Part shown: in pieces, positions 53,530 to 62,015 of the stretch
Layout of the letters: the number at the start of each line of letters is the position of its first letter
Position numbering within the stretch: the stretch's first letter is position 1
DNA from: Azospirillum baldaniorum
GTDB taxonomy: Bacteria; Pseudomonadota; Alphaproteobacteria; Azospirillales; Azospirillaceae
Length of the DNA: 64,000 nucleotides
Direction of reading: 5' to 3'
NCBI RefSeq assembly: GCF_003119195.2
Contig: NZ_CP022255.1
Location: 372,001-436,000, forward strand
Translations under genes and position numbers: made by a program
The notes under the pieces: generated by a model
Seen by the model: only the letters and a program-made list of their open reading frames with translations
The model's database searches: none
What the model was told of the DNA's origin: nothing

Positions 53530-53611
53530 ATGTGCCCAGGACAACGCAGCGCGTCCTGCAATCATCACAGCCTGGGAACACCCCGTCGACAACTTGATGG
53601 TGCAGCCCAAA

Positions 53612-53640
53612 TTGCCAATTGAGCGGTGAATTGCTATAGA
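53612..53640 (+). promoter_or_regulatory. Sigma-70-like promoter of the signalling operon
   Basis: TTGCCA (53612-53617) and TATAGA (53635-53640) are separated by exactly 17 bases. A start of transcription near 53648 would give a leader of about 30 bases before the kinase ATG at 53677. Confidence 0.7.
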
Positions 53641-53676
53641 GACCCACCTCATTCCCGCACGGGTCGGTCGTCTGCA

Positions 53677-55176
53677 ATGCACATGTTCAGCGCCGCCGTC
53701 ACCCGGCGAGCCCTTCTGATGCTGCTCGCCGCCGCGCTGACGCTGCTGGGAATCGTCGCGATGTCGGGATGGCTGGCCGACAGCACACAGACGTTTTCCA
53801 GGTCCGTCGGCCGGATAACCGCACTGCGGGTCGCCGCCGGGACGCTCCTCAGCCAGCTGCAAGACGCCGAGATCGGTCAGCGGGGGTATCTCCTCACCGA
53901 GGACCGTCAGTATCTCAAGCCCTATGAGGCCGCCACCGCCGCGGTCGACAGCACGATCGTCCGGTTGCGGGACCTCGCCGGCGGGGATGCCGACGAGTTG
54001 CGCATCATCGACCGCCTCGCCGTCCTCGCCGACGCCAAGCGGGAAGAGTTGGCGCAGACCATCACGCTGATGGAGGCCGGGCGCCGGGACGAGGCCCTGG
54101 CCGTCGTGCGCACCGGTCGCGGCATGATGCTGATGGACGATGCCCGCCGCTCGCTCGCCGACCTGATCACCCCCGCCGACGCCCAGCTCGACACCCAGCT
54201 CAGCGCATTGATCGGGCAGGCCAGGGCATCGGGTTGGGTGGCCAACCTGGGCGGCCTGTTCATCGTTCTGGTCGTCGGCGGCGCCGTTTGGATCGCGCTC
54301 CGTTACACGCGGGGCCTCATGCGGGCGCAGCGCGCGATCCAGGCCCTCAACGACTCCCTGGAACAGCGCGTGTCGGAACGCACGATGGAGCTGCAACGGG
54401 CCAACGACGAAATCCAGCGCTTCGCCTACATCGTCAGCCATGACCTGCGCGCCCCGCTGGTGAACGTGATGGGCTTCACCGGCGAATTCGAGGTGGGGCT
54501 GGCCAGCGTGCGCGCTCATCTCGACCGCCTGCCGTCGGACGGTGATGACGCCGCCGCGTCGGAGGCGCGCCGCGCGGTGGTGGAGGACATGCCGGAAGCC
54601 ATCGGCTTCATCCGCGCATCGACGACAAAGATGGACCGGCTGATCAACGCCATCCTCGCCCTGTCGCGCCAGGGCGGCCGGACGCTGAACCCGGAACCCG
54701 TCTCCATGCAGGCGCTGCTGGAAAACGTGGTTGCCAGCCTCCGCCATCAGGCCAGCGAGCAGCGTTGCACCATCGACATCAAGGAGCCCTTGCCGTCCCT
54801 GCTGTCGGACCGGCTCGCGCTGGAGCAGGTGTTCGGAAACCTGCTCGACAACGCGATCAAGTATCTCGATCCGGCGCGGACGGGACGGATCGCCATCCAC
54901 GGGCGGGTCGAAGAGAACCGCCTGATCTTCGAAGTCGCGGACAATGGGCGCGGAATCGCGCCGCAGGATCACGAACGGATCTTCGAGCTGTTCCGCCGCT
55001 CCGGCGTGCAGGATCGCCCCGGAGAGGGGATCGGGCTGGCCTATGTCCGGACGCTCATCCGGCGCCTGCAAGGCGAGGTGACCGTCGAATCGGTTCCTGG
55101 ACAGGGCAGCGTCTTTCGCATAACCCTTCCCAAAGCCCTCGCCCTGCCTTTGGAGAAGACCGTCCATGACGCGTGA
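53677..55176 (+). CDS. Sensor histidine kinase with CHASE3 domain
   Basis: A 499-residue membrane kinase. A first membrane segment (ALLMLLAAALTLLGIVAMSG) is followed by a CHASE3 periplasmic domain (QDAEIGQRGYLLTEDRQYLKPYE-like signature region). A second membrane segment is GLFIVLVVGGAVWIAL. A coiled coil (NDSLEQRVSERTMELQRAND) leads to HisKA with the phospho-acceptor FAYIVSHDLRAPLVNVMG, then an ATPase with VFGNLLDNAIKYL and VADNGRGIAPQ and a GEGIGLAYV glycine box. The ATG at 53677 is used; an ATG two codons on is equivalent. Its end overlaps the next response regulator by 11 bases. Confidence 0.9.
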   Translation: MHMFSAAVTRRALLMLLAAALTLLGIVAMSGWLADSTQTFSRSVGRITALRVAAGTLLSQLQDAEIGQRGYLLTEDRQYLKPYEAATAAVDSTIVRLRDLAGGDADELRIIDRLAVLADAKREELAQTITLMEAGRRDEALAVVRTGRGMMLMDDARRSLADLITPADAQLDTQLSALIGQARASGWVANLGGLFIVLVVGGAVWIALRYTRGLMRAQRAIQALNDSLEQRVSERTMELQRANDEIQRFAYIVSHDLRAPLVNVMGFTGEFEVGLASVRAHLDRLPSDGDDAAASEARRAVVEDMPEAIGFIRASTTKMDRLINAILALSRQGGRTLNPEPVSMQALLENVVASLRHQASEQRCTIDIKEPLPSLLSDRLALEQVFGNLLDNAIKYLDPARTGRIAIHGRVEENRLIFEVADNGRGIAPQDHERIFELFRRSGVQDRPGEGIGLAYVRTLIRRLQGEVTVESVPGQGSVFRITLPKALALPLEKTVHDA

Positions 55177-55615
55177 CACACAGTCGGCGTGCATCGTCAT
55201 GATCGAGGACGACGAGGGCCACGCACGGCTGATCGAGAAGAACATCCGGCGGTCCGGCGTGACCAACGACATCGTCTCCTTCAGCGACGGCACGAGCGCC
55301 CTCGCCTATCTGTTCGGCCCGGACGGAAGCGGGCAAGCGAGCATGGGACGGGCCCTTCTCATTCTCCTGGATTTGAACCTTCCGGACATGACGGGGATCG
55401 ATATCCTGGCGAGGCTCAAGACCAACCCCTACACAAAACGCTTCCCGGTCGTGGTGCTGACCACGACCGACGACCGGCAGGAAATCCAGCGCTGCTACGA
55501 TATCGGGGCCAATGTCTACGTCACCAAGCCGGTGAATTACGAGAGCTTCGCCACCGCGATCCGGAAGTTGGAGCTGCTGTTTTCCATCATGGAGATTCCC
55601 GAGGCGGTGGCATGA
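55166..55615 (+). CDS. Single-domain response regulator, Rcp1-like
   Basis: A 149-residue receiver with IVMIEDDEGHARLIEKNIRR, Asp acceptor in LILLDLNLPDMTGIDILA, Thr in VVLTTTDDRQEI and Lys in VYVTKPVNYES. This long-loop version (FGPDGSGQASMGRALLILLD) resembles the Rcp1 partners of phytochrome-like kinases. It has no output domain. It overlaps both neighbours, so the three genes are translationally coupled. Confidence 0.9.
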   Translation: MTRDTQSACIVMIEDDEGHARLIEKNIRRSGVTNDIVSFSDGTSALAYLFGPDGSGQASMGRALLILLDLNLPDMTGIDILARLKTNPYTKRFPVVVLTTTDDRQEIQRCYDIGANVYVTKPVNYESFATAIRKLELLFSIMEIPEAVA

Positions 55616-56652
55616 CCGACCTAGCCGTCCGCATCCTCTACATCGACGATGATGTCGCCATGGCGCGGCTGGTGCAACGGAAGCTCGAACGGCGCGGTTA
55701 CGCCGTCGAATGCGCACAGGATGGCCAGGAGGGGTTGAGACGGCTGGACCTGGGCGGCATCACGGTGGTCGGGCTGGATCATGAGATGCCAGGGGCGACC
55801 GGGCTGGACATCCTGCCCGCCCTGTTGTCGCGCGACAACGCGCCGCCGGTCGTCTACGTCACGGGCGCCGGCGACACGCGGGTGGCCGTCGCGGCGCTGA
55901 AGGCCGGCGCGGACGATTACGTTCCCAAGGAAGCCGGTGAGGAATTTTTCGATCTGCTGGTGGCGGCCATCGAGCAGGCCCTGGAGAAGGCTCATCTTCG
56001 CCGGGAACGGGAACGGGCGGATCAGGACGTGCGCGCCGCGCGGGACCGTGCGGAGTTGCTGCTGCGGGAGGTCAACCACCGCGTCGCCAACAGCCTGGCC
56101 CTGGTCGGCGCCTTCATCCAGATGCAGAAATCCAGCCTCTCCGACCCCGAAGCCCGGGCCGCGCTGGGGGAGACCCAAGCGCGCATCATCGCGATCTCCG
56201 GCATCCACCGCAGCCTGTACACGTCCGACGACGTGCGCTCCGTCCGCATCGACCTGTATCTGGAAACGCTTCTCGCCGGAATGCACACCGCAATGGCGTC
56301 CCGGCGCCCGGACAGCTTCATCGTCGTCGCCGACGCCGTATCGGTGCCGACCGACAAGGCCGTGTCCCTGGCGGTGATCGTGACCGAGCTGGTCACGAAT
56401 GCCTGCAAGTACGCCTACCCGGACGGCCGAACCGGCAGCATCCGGGTCCGTGCGAAGGCCGCCGACGGGAATCTGTCGGTGAGCGTGGAGGATGACGGCG
56501 TCGGCTTCTCCCGTGACGACACTCCGCGGGGAACCGGTCTTGGTACCCGGATCGTCCAGACGATGGCAACCAGCCTGGGTGCGCAGTTGAATTATGACAG
56601 GCGGCACGCCGGCACGTGGGTGACGTTGACGATGCCTTTGCAGCCGCTGTGA
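55612..56652 (+). CDS. Response regulator fused to HWE/HisKA_2 histidine kinase
   Basis: A 346-residue hybrid. An N-terminal receiver (ILYIDDDVAMARLVQRKLER, acceptor Asp in VVGLDHEMPGATGLD, Lys in DDYVPKEAGEE) is followed by a short coiled coil. A HisKA_2 kinase then has LLLREVNHRVANSLALVGAF, VTELVTNACKYAYPDGRTG and VEDDGVGFS. The ATG overlaps the preceding stop. The receiver probably controls the kinase, as in proteins relaying general stress or light signals. The target regulator is not encoded here. It is soluble. Confidence 0.88.
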   Translation: MTDLAVRILYIDDDVAMARLVQRKLERRGYAVECAQDGQEGLRRLDLGGITVVGLDHEMPGATGLDILPALLSRDNAPPVVYVTGAGDTRVAVAALKAGADDYVPKEAGEEFFDLLVAAIEQALEKAHLRRERERADQDVRAARDRAELLLREVNHRVANSLALVGAFIQMQKSSLSDPEARAALGETQARIIAISGIHRSLYTSDDVRSVRIDLYLETLLAGMHTAMASRRPDSFIVVADAVSVPTDKAVSLAVIVTELVTNACKYAYPDGRTGSIRVRAKAADGNLSVSVEDDGVGFSRDDTPRGTGLGTRIVQTMATSLGAQLNYDRRHAGTWVTLTMPLQPL

Positions 56653-56843
56653 CGGGTCTTCCGAGAGCAGGCATTGTCACGGCAATGGCGGCGGCCCATC
56701 GTTCGTGACGGCATCTTCGCTGGAAGTGGGTTCAGAAGTTTGGCCCGGCCATCGTCGGCAACGTGCGATCTTGGGGCGTTCTGCAGGCCTGTCCCGTTCC
56801 CGCGACAGGGCTCTTGCTTCATGCCAATTCATGCGGTTCAGGA

Positions 56844-57803
56844 TCAGGCCGTCGTCGTCGTGCGAAAGCGCTTCCGGTAGTCAACCGGATTGATGCCGAG
56901 ATTGCGAACAAACGCCCGCCTCATCGAACTGGCGTCACCAAACCCACAAATATGAGCCACCCGCTGGAGCGGCGTGGATGAATCGACCAGCATCCGGCGC
57001 GCCGCGTCGAGCCGCGCCGCTTCCACGAAATCGGCCGGAGGGCGGCCGACGTCGCGCTTGAACACCCTGGCAAAATTGCGCGAACTCATGCCGGCCTGGG
57101 ACGCCAAGGCCTCCACGGACAGATCGGCGGAAAGATTGTCCAGCACATACGCCTGGATCTTCTGGATTCCGGTACGGCTCGACACCTGGGCGGCGAGATG
57201 GGCACTGAATTGCGACTGCCCTCCAGGCCGCTTCAGGAACATCACCATGTAGCGCGCGACCAGCAGCGCCAGTTCCCGCCCGTGATCCTCCTCCAGCAGG
57301 GATAGCGCCAAGTCGATGCCGGAGGTGACGCCGGCGGCGGTGGAGATGTTGCCGTCGCGAATGAAGATCTGGTCCGAATCGACCGTCAGGGTTGGAAACT
57401 CAGCGCGAAGCTTGTCGGCGCATTCCCAATGGGTGGTGACACGGCGGCCGTCAAGCAGCCCGGTGGCCGCCAGCAGGAACACCCCCGTGCAGATCGACCC
57501 GTAGCGGCGGACTTCGGGCGCGCGGCGCCTGAGCCAGTCGATCACCGCCGGATCGATGGCGCTGAACGACGGGTCACCGGCGATCAGCAACGTGTCGATC
57601 GGCTGGTCGGGGTCGTGGATGGTTCGGTCGGCAAGAAACCGCAGGCTGCCGGTTCCGCAAACCGGCCCCTCCGCGGTGCCCATCACCTGCACCTCGTAGG
57701 CCTTCGGATCGCCGAGACGGCGCGCCGCTTCCCAGAACACCTCCGCCGGCCCCACCACATCCAACGCCTGAACCCCGGGAGGGGCGAGAAGCACAATCCG
57801 CAT
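56844..57803 (-). CDS. GlxA-family regulator (DJ-1/PfpI plus AraC domain)
   Basis: A 319-residue protein. The N-terminal DJ-1/PfpI-like domain has MRIVLLAPPGVQALDVVGPAEVF and the nucleophile-elbow region RRYGSICTGVFLLAATGLLDG with a Cys. The C-terminal AraC helix-turn-helix domain has VEALASQAGMSSRNFARVFK and ICGFGDASSMRRAFVRNLGI. AGGAAGAG lies about eight bases before the ATG. It lies downstream of the CbiM-like gene, behind a strong hairpin and a palindrome. GlxA-type activators often control amide or nitrogen compound catabolism, so nitrile hydratase control is plausible. Confidence 0.87.
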   Translation of the reverse strand: MRIVLLAPPGVQALDVVGPAEVFWEAARRLGDPKAYEVQVMGTAEGPVCGTGSLRFLADRTIHDPDQPIDTLLIAGDPSFSAIDPAVIDWLRRRAPEVRRYGSICTGVFLLAATGLLDGRRVTTHWECADKLRAEFPTLTVDSDQIFIRDGNISTAAGVTSGIDLALSLLEEDHGRELALLVARYMVMFLKRPGGQSQFSAHLAAQVSSRTGIQKIQAYVLDNLSADLSVEALASQAGMSSRNFARVFKRDVGRPPADFVEAARLDAARRMLVDSSTPLQRVAHICGFGDASSMRRAFVRNLGINPVDYRKRFRTTTTA

Positions 57804-57820
57804 GAAAGACGCTCTTCCTG

Positions 57821-57855
57821 CAATCGGGCGGCCAAACGGCACAGCCGCCCGATTG
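57821..57855 (-). terminator. 12-bp stem hairpin just upstream of the GlxA-type gene
   Basis: CAATCGGGCGGC and its exact complement flank an 11-base loop. It is 19 bases downstream of the CbiM-like stop on the minus strand and 18 bases before the regulator ATG. It has no T-run, so it may terminate the nitrile hydratase operon or attenuate the regulator. Confidence 0.55.
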
Positions 57856-57858
57856 TAT

Positions 57859-57870
57859 TTGGCATGCCAA
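57859..57870. promoter_or_regulatory. Perfect palindrome TTGGCATGCCAA (possible GntR site)
   Basis: This 12-bp palindrome lies in the 70-bp gap upstream of the GlxA-type gene. It differs by one base from TGGTATGCCA upstream of the GntR gene, suggesting the same regulator. The site is short, so the assignment is tentative. Confidence 0.45.
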
Positions 57871-57873
57871 CTA

Positions 57874-58527
57874 TCAGGCAAGAGCCGGGCTGCGGAGCGT
57901 GGTGACGCGAAGCAGCGGATTGCCGGCGTCCAGCCGGCCCAGAGCCCGCAGAAGCCCGCAACTGATCGCCGGTTCGCACAGCACGACCGGCAGATAGGCG
58001 GCGGCGAAGACCGCCCAATCCGCGAACGGCGTTGCCCGCTCGCCCAGCATCAGCCAGAAGCCGACCATGGCGACCACGCCGCTGTAATAGACGGCGTCGA
58101 AGCGCAGCACCGACGACCAGCGGATCGAGGCCAGTCCACCGGATTCCAACAGGCGCTTTCCACCCATGGCGTGTGCGGCAACCAGCGGCACCATCAGCGA
58201 CAGCGAATTCACGGCGAGATGCCCGAGATCCTGCGGCTCGAACAGCAGGGCCTGCAGCGTCAGTCCAATGCCGAACCCGAACAGGGTCGCGGGAAATCCG
58301 AAAATGAAATAGATGGCCGAGGCGCCGATGAAGTGCAGTTCCGACGGGCCGACCGGCTGGTGCCAGAACTCCATGAAGACCGAGAAGAAGATGGCCGCCA
58401 GGAGCGCCTTGCCCCATTCGAGAGGCCGGCGCAGGAAGGCCGGAACGTGCGAGGCGAGAAGGCTGAGCGCGGCCGCATTGGCGCCGACGATCTTCGCGGC
58501 GGACAGCATGCCGGGTTCAATGTGCAT
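57874..58527 (-). CDS. CbiM/NikM-like membrane protein (solo ECF-type cobalt permease component)
   Basis: A 217-residue membrane protein starting MHIEPGMLSAAKIVGANAAA. MHIxxG near the N-terminus is the CbiM/NikM signature, where the N-terminal amine and His bind Co or Ni. About five to six hydrophobic segments follow. GGGAG lies six bases before the ATG. No CbiN, CbiQ or CbiO gene is present. Located directly after Co-type nitrile hydratase genes, it probably supplies cobalt, alone or with components from elsewhere. Confidence 0.82.
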   Translation of the reverse strand: MHIEPGMLSAAKIVGANAAALSLLASHVPAFLRRPLEWGKALLAAIFFSVFMEFWHQPVGPSELHFIGASAIYFIFGFPATLFGFGIGLTLQALLFEPQDLGHLAVNSLSLMVPLVAAHAMGGKRLLESGGLASIRWSSVLRFDAVYYSGVVAMVGFWLMLGERATPFADWAVFAAAYLPVVLCEPAISCGLLRALGRLDAGNPLLRVTTLRSPALA

Positions 58528-58556
58528 GGACGTCTCCCAATGTTCGGATGGTGGTA

Positions 58557-58913
58557 TCAGGCCGACCGCGTGTCGGCAGTCGCGGTGGCCGTGGCAAGGC
58601 GGGCCGACAATTCGTCGGGCGTCGCGAGGCCGGATTGAAGGATTGTCGCTTCCAGGGCGCTCAACCACTGTTCGTAGTAGTTCCAGGAGGGGCCGTCGGG
58701 GGCCTGGGTCCGCTCCCAGTCGCCGATGGCGGCGATCAGGTTTCGACGGAAATCCTCCCACTCGAAATGACCCTCCCGGGCCAACGCGAGCGCCACGCCG
58801 AAGGCCGACCGCTCCCACTCCTCCGCGAAGCAGAGGGTGCCGTTGGCACGGGGCGGGGAATCCTCTGCCCCGGCCATGCTGGTCAGGGCGAAATGTTCGA
58901 AGTGGGTCAGCAT
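58557..58913 (-). CDS. Nitrile hydratase accessory protein
   Basis: A 118-residue protein resembling the N-terminal half of the beta subunit. It has PPRANGTLCFAEEWERSAFG, VALALAREGHFEWEDFRRNL and a YYEQWLSALEATILQSGLA end. In Co-type nitrile hydratases such accessory proteins complex with the alpha subunit and deliver cobalt (self-subunit swapping). It follows the alpha gene by 40 bp. Confidence 0.87.
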   Translation of the reverse strand: MLTHFEHFALTSMAGAEDSPPRANGTLCFAEEWERSAFGVALALAREGHFEWEDFRRNLIAAIGDWERTQAPDGPSWNYYEQWLSALEATILQSGLATPDELSARLATATATADTRSA

Positions 58914-58953
58914 GCCCGTTCCTCCTGACGGTTCTGAGGGGCCGGTTTGGGGT

Positions 58954-59574
58954 TCAGGCGGACGCCGCCACCGCCACGCCCATCATGGCTTCCGGCGTGA
59001 CCAGGGCCGCGAGTTCGCCTTCGCTCATGCCCTCGGTCCCGGCGGGGCGCTCGGGAATGACGAACCAGCGGATCTGCGCGCTGCTGTCCCAGACCTTGAC
59101 CTCGGTGCTTTCGGGCACGGTGAGCCCGAACTCCTTCAGCACGGCGCGCGGCTCGCGGGCGGCGCGGCTGCGGAAGGTCGGGTCCTTGTACCAGTACGGC
59201 GGCAGCCCCAGCACCGGCCAGGGATAGCAGGAGCAGAGCGTGCAGATGACCAGGTTGTGGACGCCCTCGCCATTCGCCACGGCGCGCATGTGCTCGCCCT
59301 CGGCCCCGGCCATGCCTTCCGGCAGATCCGTCAATTCGGCGATGGCGGCCGGCGCATCCTCGATCAGCCGTTGCTTGAAGGCCGGATCGACCCAGGCGCG
59401 GGCGACGATCCTGGCGCCGTTGAACGGGCCCATCTTCGTTTCGAACACGTTCAGCACCGTGTCCACGGTCTTGCTGGTGATGACGCCCTTTTCGATGAGC
59501 AGCGCTTCGAGGGCGCGGACGCGGGCGGCGCTCCGGGCCTCGCGGTCGTCGGGATGGTGGAAACGATCGGTCAT
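58954..59574 (-). CDS. nthA: Nitrile hydratase alpha subunit, cobalt type
   Basis: A 206-residue protein with the metal-binding claw CTLCSC at 111-116, followed by YPWPVLGLPPYWYK. Thr between the first Cys pair and Tyr after the last Cys are the cobalt-type choices (Fe-type has CSLCSCT). N-terminal SAARVRALEALLIEKGVIT and C-terminal RWFVIPERPAGTEGMSE are family landmarks. The enzyme hydrates nitriles to amides. It is encoded 15 bp after the beta subunit. Confidence 0.95.
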   Translation of the reverse strand: MTDRFHHPDDREARSAARVRALEALLIEKGVITSKTVDTVLNVFETKMGPFNGARIVARAWVDPAFKQRLIEDAPAAIAELTDLPEGMAGAEGEHMRAVANGEGVHNLVICTLCSCYPWPVLGLPPYWYKDPTFRSRAAREPRAVLKEFGLTVPESTEVKVWDSSAQIRWFVIPERPAGTEGMSEGELAALVTPEAMMGVAVAASA

Positions 59575-59589
59575 TCGCGATGGCTCCGG

Positions 59590-60312
59590 TCAGGCGGTGG
59601 GCTTGGTGACGTAGGCGGCGTAAAGGTCGGCGTAGAGCGTGACGTTCGGCTCCGTGTTGCCGGGCCACAGGTCCTTGGCCTCGAAGCGCACGCAATAGAC
59701 GGGCATCGGCGCGCCGACGCCGTCCGTCCCGGTGTCGGTCAGATAGCCGTAGGCGCCCGGATAGACCGTCTCGACCACGCCGCTGTGGTTGCGCAGGAAC
59801 CCGGGCAGGCGGGTGTGCTCGAGCGTCGGCACATTCCTGACCTGGACGGTGTCGCCTTCTTGGAAGTCGGGCAGGATCGCGACGTCACGCTTCGGGGAAT
59901 CCCCTTCCGCCAGATAGCGTTCGACGCGCTGGTCGATCTCCGGCGCGCCGCCTTGCGGCAGAGGCTTGTCCGGATCGGCCAGATACTCCGCCGTGCGGGC
60001 CTCCAGTTCCTCCTCGGTGATGTAGCCGTTCTCGATGAAGTAGCCGCTGATCCCGCCCAGCCACTTCTCATAGTAGCGGTACTTGAAGTAGTCGAAGGGG
60101 TTGAGCCCTTCGGCCCCGGTGCGCAGATGGGCCCAGGTCCAGACGGTGCGGAAGGCGCTCGGCGTGGCGGGAAGCGGCAGTTGCGGGCTGAGCGCCATCA
60201 TCGCCGTGTGAATGCCGAAGATGCGTTTCTCCCACTCCTCCACGAAGACGCGCGTTTCGACGGTGATGGGGCCGAGACCCTCCAGGCCCCCGAGGTAATG
60301 TTGCAGCTTCAT
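59590..60312 (-). CDS. nthB: Nitrile hydratase beta subunit
   Basis: A 240-residue protein. It starts MKLQHYLGGLEGLGPI and has VFVEEWEKRIFGIHTAMM, YYEKWLGGISGYFIENGYIT, GDTVQVRNVPTLEHTRLPGF and VYCVRFEAKDLWPG, all matching the beta subunit. It heads the structural genes in the order beta, alpha, accessory, typical of Co-type operons. The upstream CobW-family chaperone gene ends 37 bp before it. Confidence 0.95.
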   Translation of the reverse strand: MKLQHYLGGLEGLGPITVETRVFVEEWEKRIFGIHTAMMALSPQLPLPATPSAFRTVWTWAHLRTGAEGLNPFDYFKYRYYEKWLGGISGYFIENGYITEEELEARTAEYLADPDKPLPQGGAPEIDQRVERYLAEGDSPKRDVAILPDFQEGDTVQVRNVPTLEHTRLPGFLRNHSGVVETVYPGAYGYLTDTGTDGVGAPMPVYCVRFEAKDLWPGNTEPNVTLYADLYAAYVTKPTA

Positions 60313-60349
60313 TGGGTGCTTCCTGAAATCGGGAACGGAGTCAGAAGCG

Positions 60350-61324
60350 TCAGTGGGCGGCGACGTCCGCCGCGACGGTGCAGCCGCGAAGTCCCTCCAG
60401 CAGCCTTTCGGCATCGAGGTTGCGGCCGATGAAGACGAGCTGGTTCAGCCGTTCCTCGCCGGGTCTCCAAGGCCGGCCCAGCCGCCCGTCCAGTGTCATG
60501 TGGACGCCGTGAAAGACAAAGCGGCGGCCCTGGCCGTCGAGATCCAGCACGCCCTTGGCGCGCAGCAGGTCGCGCCCCTTGTCCTGGACAAGCTGGTTGA
60601 GCCAGCGGTCGACGGCCGCCGGGTCGAGCCGCCCAGGCTCGCGAAAGGCCACGCAGCCGATGCCGGCGTCGTGTTCGTGCTCATGCTCATCCAGGATATC
60701 GGGGTCGAGGCGCAGGATGTTCTGCAGGTCGAAGGCGCCGATGCCGAGGATCTCCGAGAGCGGCAGCGCGCACTCCTCGGTGCGGTGGATGCGCGCCAGC
60801 GGGTTGAGCCGGCGGATTTCGCGTTCCACGGCATCGAGCGCCGCGGCGGGTTCCAGGTCGATCTTGTTCAGCAGGATAACGTCCGCGAAGGCAACCTGTT
60901 CGCGCGCTTCGTCATGACCGAGTTGCAGGGGAAGGTGGCGGGCATCGGCCACGGTGATGATGGCGTCCAGCGCGAAGCGGCCACGCAGCCCTTCGTCCAG
61001 CACGAAGGATTGAATGACGGGGGCCGGGTCGGCAAGGCCGCTCGTCTCGATCACCACCCGGTCGAATCCGCGTTCGCCTTCGGCCAGCCTTACCAACGCC
61101 TCGATCAGATCACCGCGGACGATGCAGCAGACACAACCATTGTTGAGTTCGACGATCGTCTCGTCCGTCGCCGTCACGAGCAGCCCGTCGATGCCAAGTT
61201 CCCCATATTCGTTGACGATGACGGCGGTCCGCCCGCCACCGCGCTCCGCCAGGATGCGGTTGAGCAGGGTCGTCTTGCCGGCTCCGAGAAATCCGGTCAA
61301 CACGGTCACCGGAATCGGTCGCAT
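60350..61324 (-). CDS. CobW/COG0523 GTP-binding metallochaperone
   Basis: A 324-residue G3E GTPase. It has P-loop [18 protein letters not shown], the CxCC metal site [11 protein letters not shown] near 75, [15 protein letters not shown], and the guanine-specificity motif LNKIDL. A His/Glu/Asp-rich run DEHEHEHD lies near residue 215, and the CobW C-terminal domain follows. The ATG at 61324 has GGAG seven bases upstream. It probably inserts cobalt into the nitrile hydratase encoded immediately downstream, as for other Co-type clusters. Confidence 0.9.
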   Translation of the reverse strand: MRPIPVTVLTGFLGAGKTTLLNRILAERGGGRTAVIVNEYGELGIDGLLVTATDETIVELNNGCVCCIVRGDLIEALVRLAEGERGFDRVVIETSGLADPAPVIQSFVLDEGLRGRFALDAIITVADARHLPLQLGHDEAREQVAFADVILLNKIDLEPAAALDAVEREIRRLNPLARIHRTEECALPLSEILGIGAFDLQNILRLDPDILDEHEHEHDAGIGCVAFREPGRLDPAAVDRWLNQLVQDKGRDLLRAKGVLDLDGQGRRFVFHGVHMTLDGRLGRPWRPGEERLNQLVFIGRNLDAERLLEGLRGCTVAADVAAH

Positions 61325-61414
61325 GGCGATGCTCCGTTGCTTCAGGTTGCAAAGGGCAGCCTTCACCTGCGGAGATGGCCGAAAAGATCCGGACGTTCCG
61401 CTTCAGCGCTGCTG

Positions 61415-61438
61415 TGGTATACATTGCACCGCATACCA
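61415..61438. promoter_or_regulatory. Paired TGGTAT/ATACCA sites upstream of the nitrile hydratase operon
   Basis: TGGTAT and ATACCA face each other across 12 bases. The right half with its flank reads TGGTATGC on the other strand, as at 62754 and 62963. FCD-type GntR proteins bind dyads of the TNGTNNNACNA kind. The pair lies 91-114 bp upstream of the CobW-family start. Confidence 0.5.
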
Positions 61439-62015
61439 TTCGCTGACTCAACAAGCGGCAGAGGGCAATTCCGGACAAAGCGCCTATCAGAATCGGCCAA
61501 CCGCTTTGCGTGAATCGACATGGGGATACGGCTTCTGACGCGGTTTGGGAGTCCTGGCACCGCGTGGCAGCGTGGTGCGTGGATGGGGAATTGGTGGCGG
61601 AAGCCGGGTGCTGTTGATGCTCGCGCCAAGAACCGGAGGCCGCGACGGAGGGAGGATGCCGTCTTGAGAGCGATCGGCGAGCAGACCGCCGACACACCGA
61701 AAAGCGGCGCTTTTAAAGGAGCTGAACTCTCAGTTTTGGCTGGAAAGGCGGAAATACCCTGGGGGAGCGGCGCCATACGGGCACAGCGCGCCCCCAAGCC
61801 AGATCAGGCGTCGGAAATTCTTGGCGAAGTTGGCGATGCCACTCGTCCACCGTCGCCCGACCGAGGCCGATGGCGCGGATGAGCGACAGCCGGTCGCGCA
61901 CCTGATACCAGCCTTGAGGGCGTCGGCGGACCTGGGTTGGTTCCCGTTTCCCGAACACATTCAGCCCGGCCTTTTCGCAGCAACGCCCGGCAAACATGTT
62001 CAGAAAACAGCGCCG
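61439..62015. other. 577-bp region with no supported gene
   Basis: The region separates the nitrile hydratase operon from the GntR gene. Several open frames cross it but none has a ribosome binding site or recognised domain. A minus-strand frame around 61730-61960 contains IANFAKNFRR, which vaguely recalls a transposase C-terminus and could be a decayed remnant. I could not support that further. Confidence 0.4.

Noticed and set aside
61713-61997. Minus-strand frame of 94 codons that might be a transposase fragment
   Set aside because: Similarity is too vague to call by eye; it is recorded only as a possible remnant within the gap.
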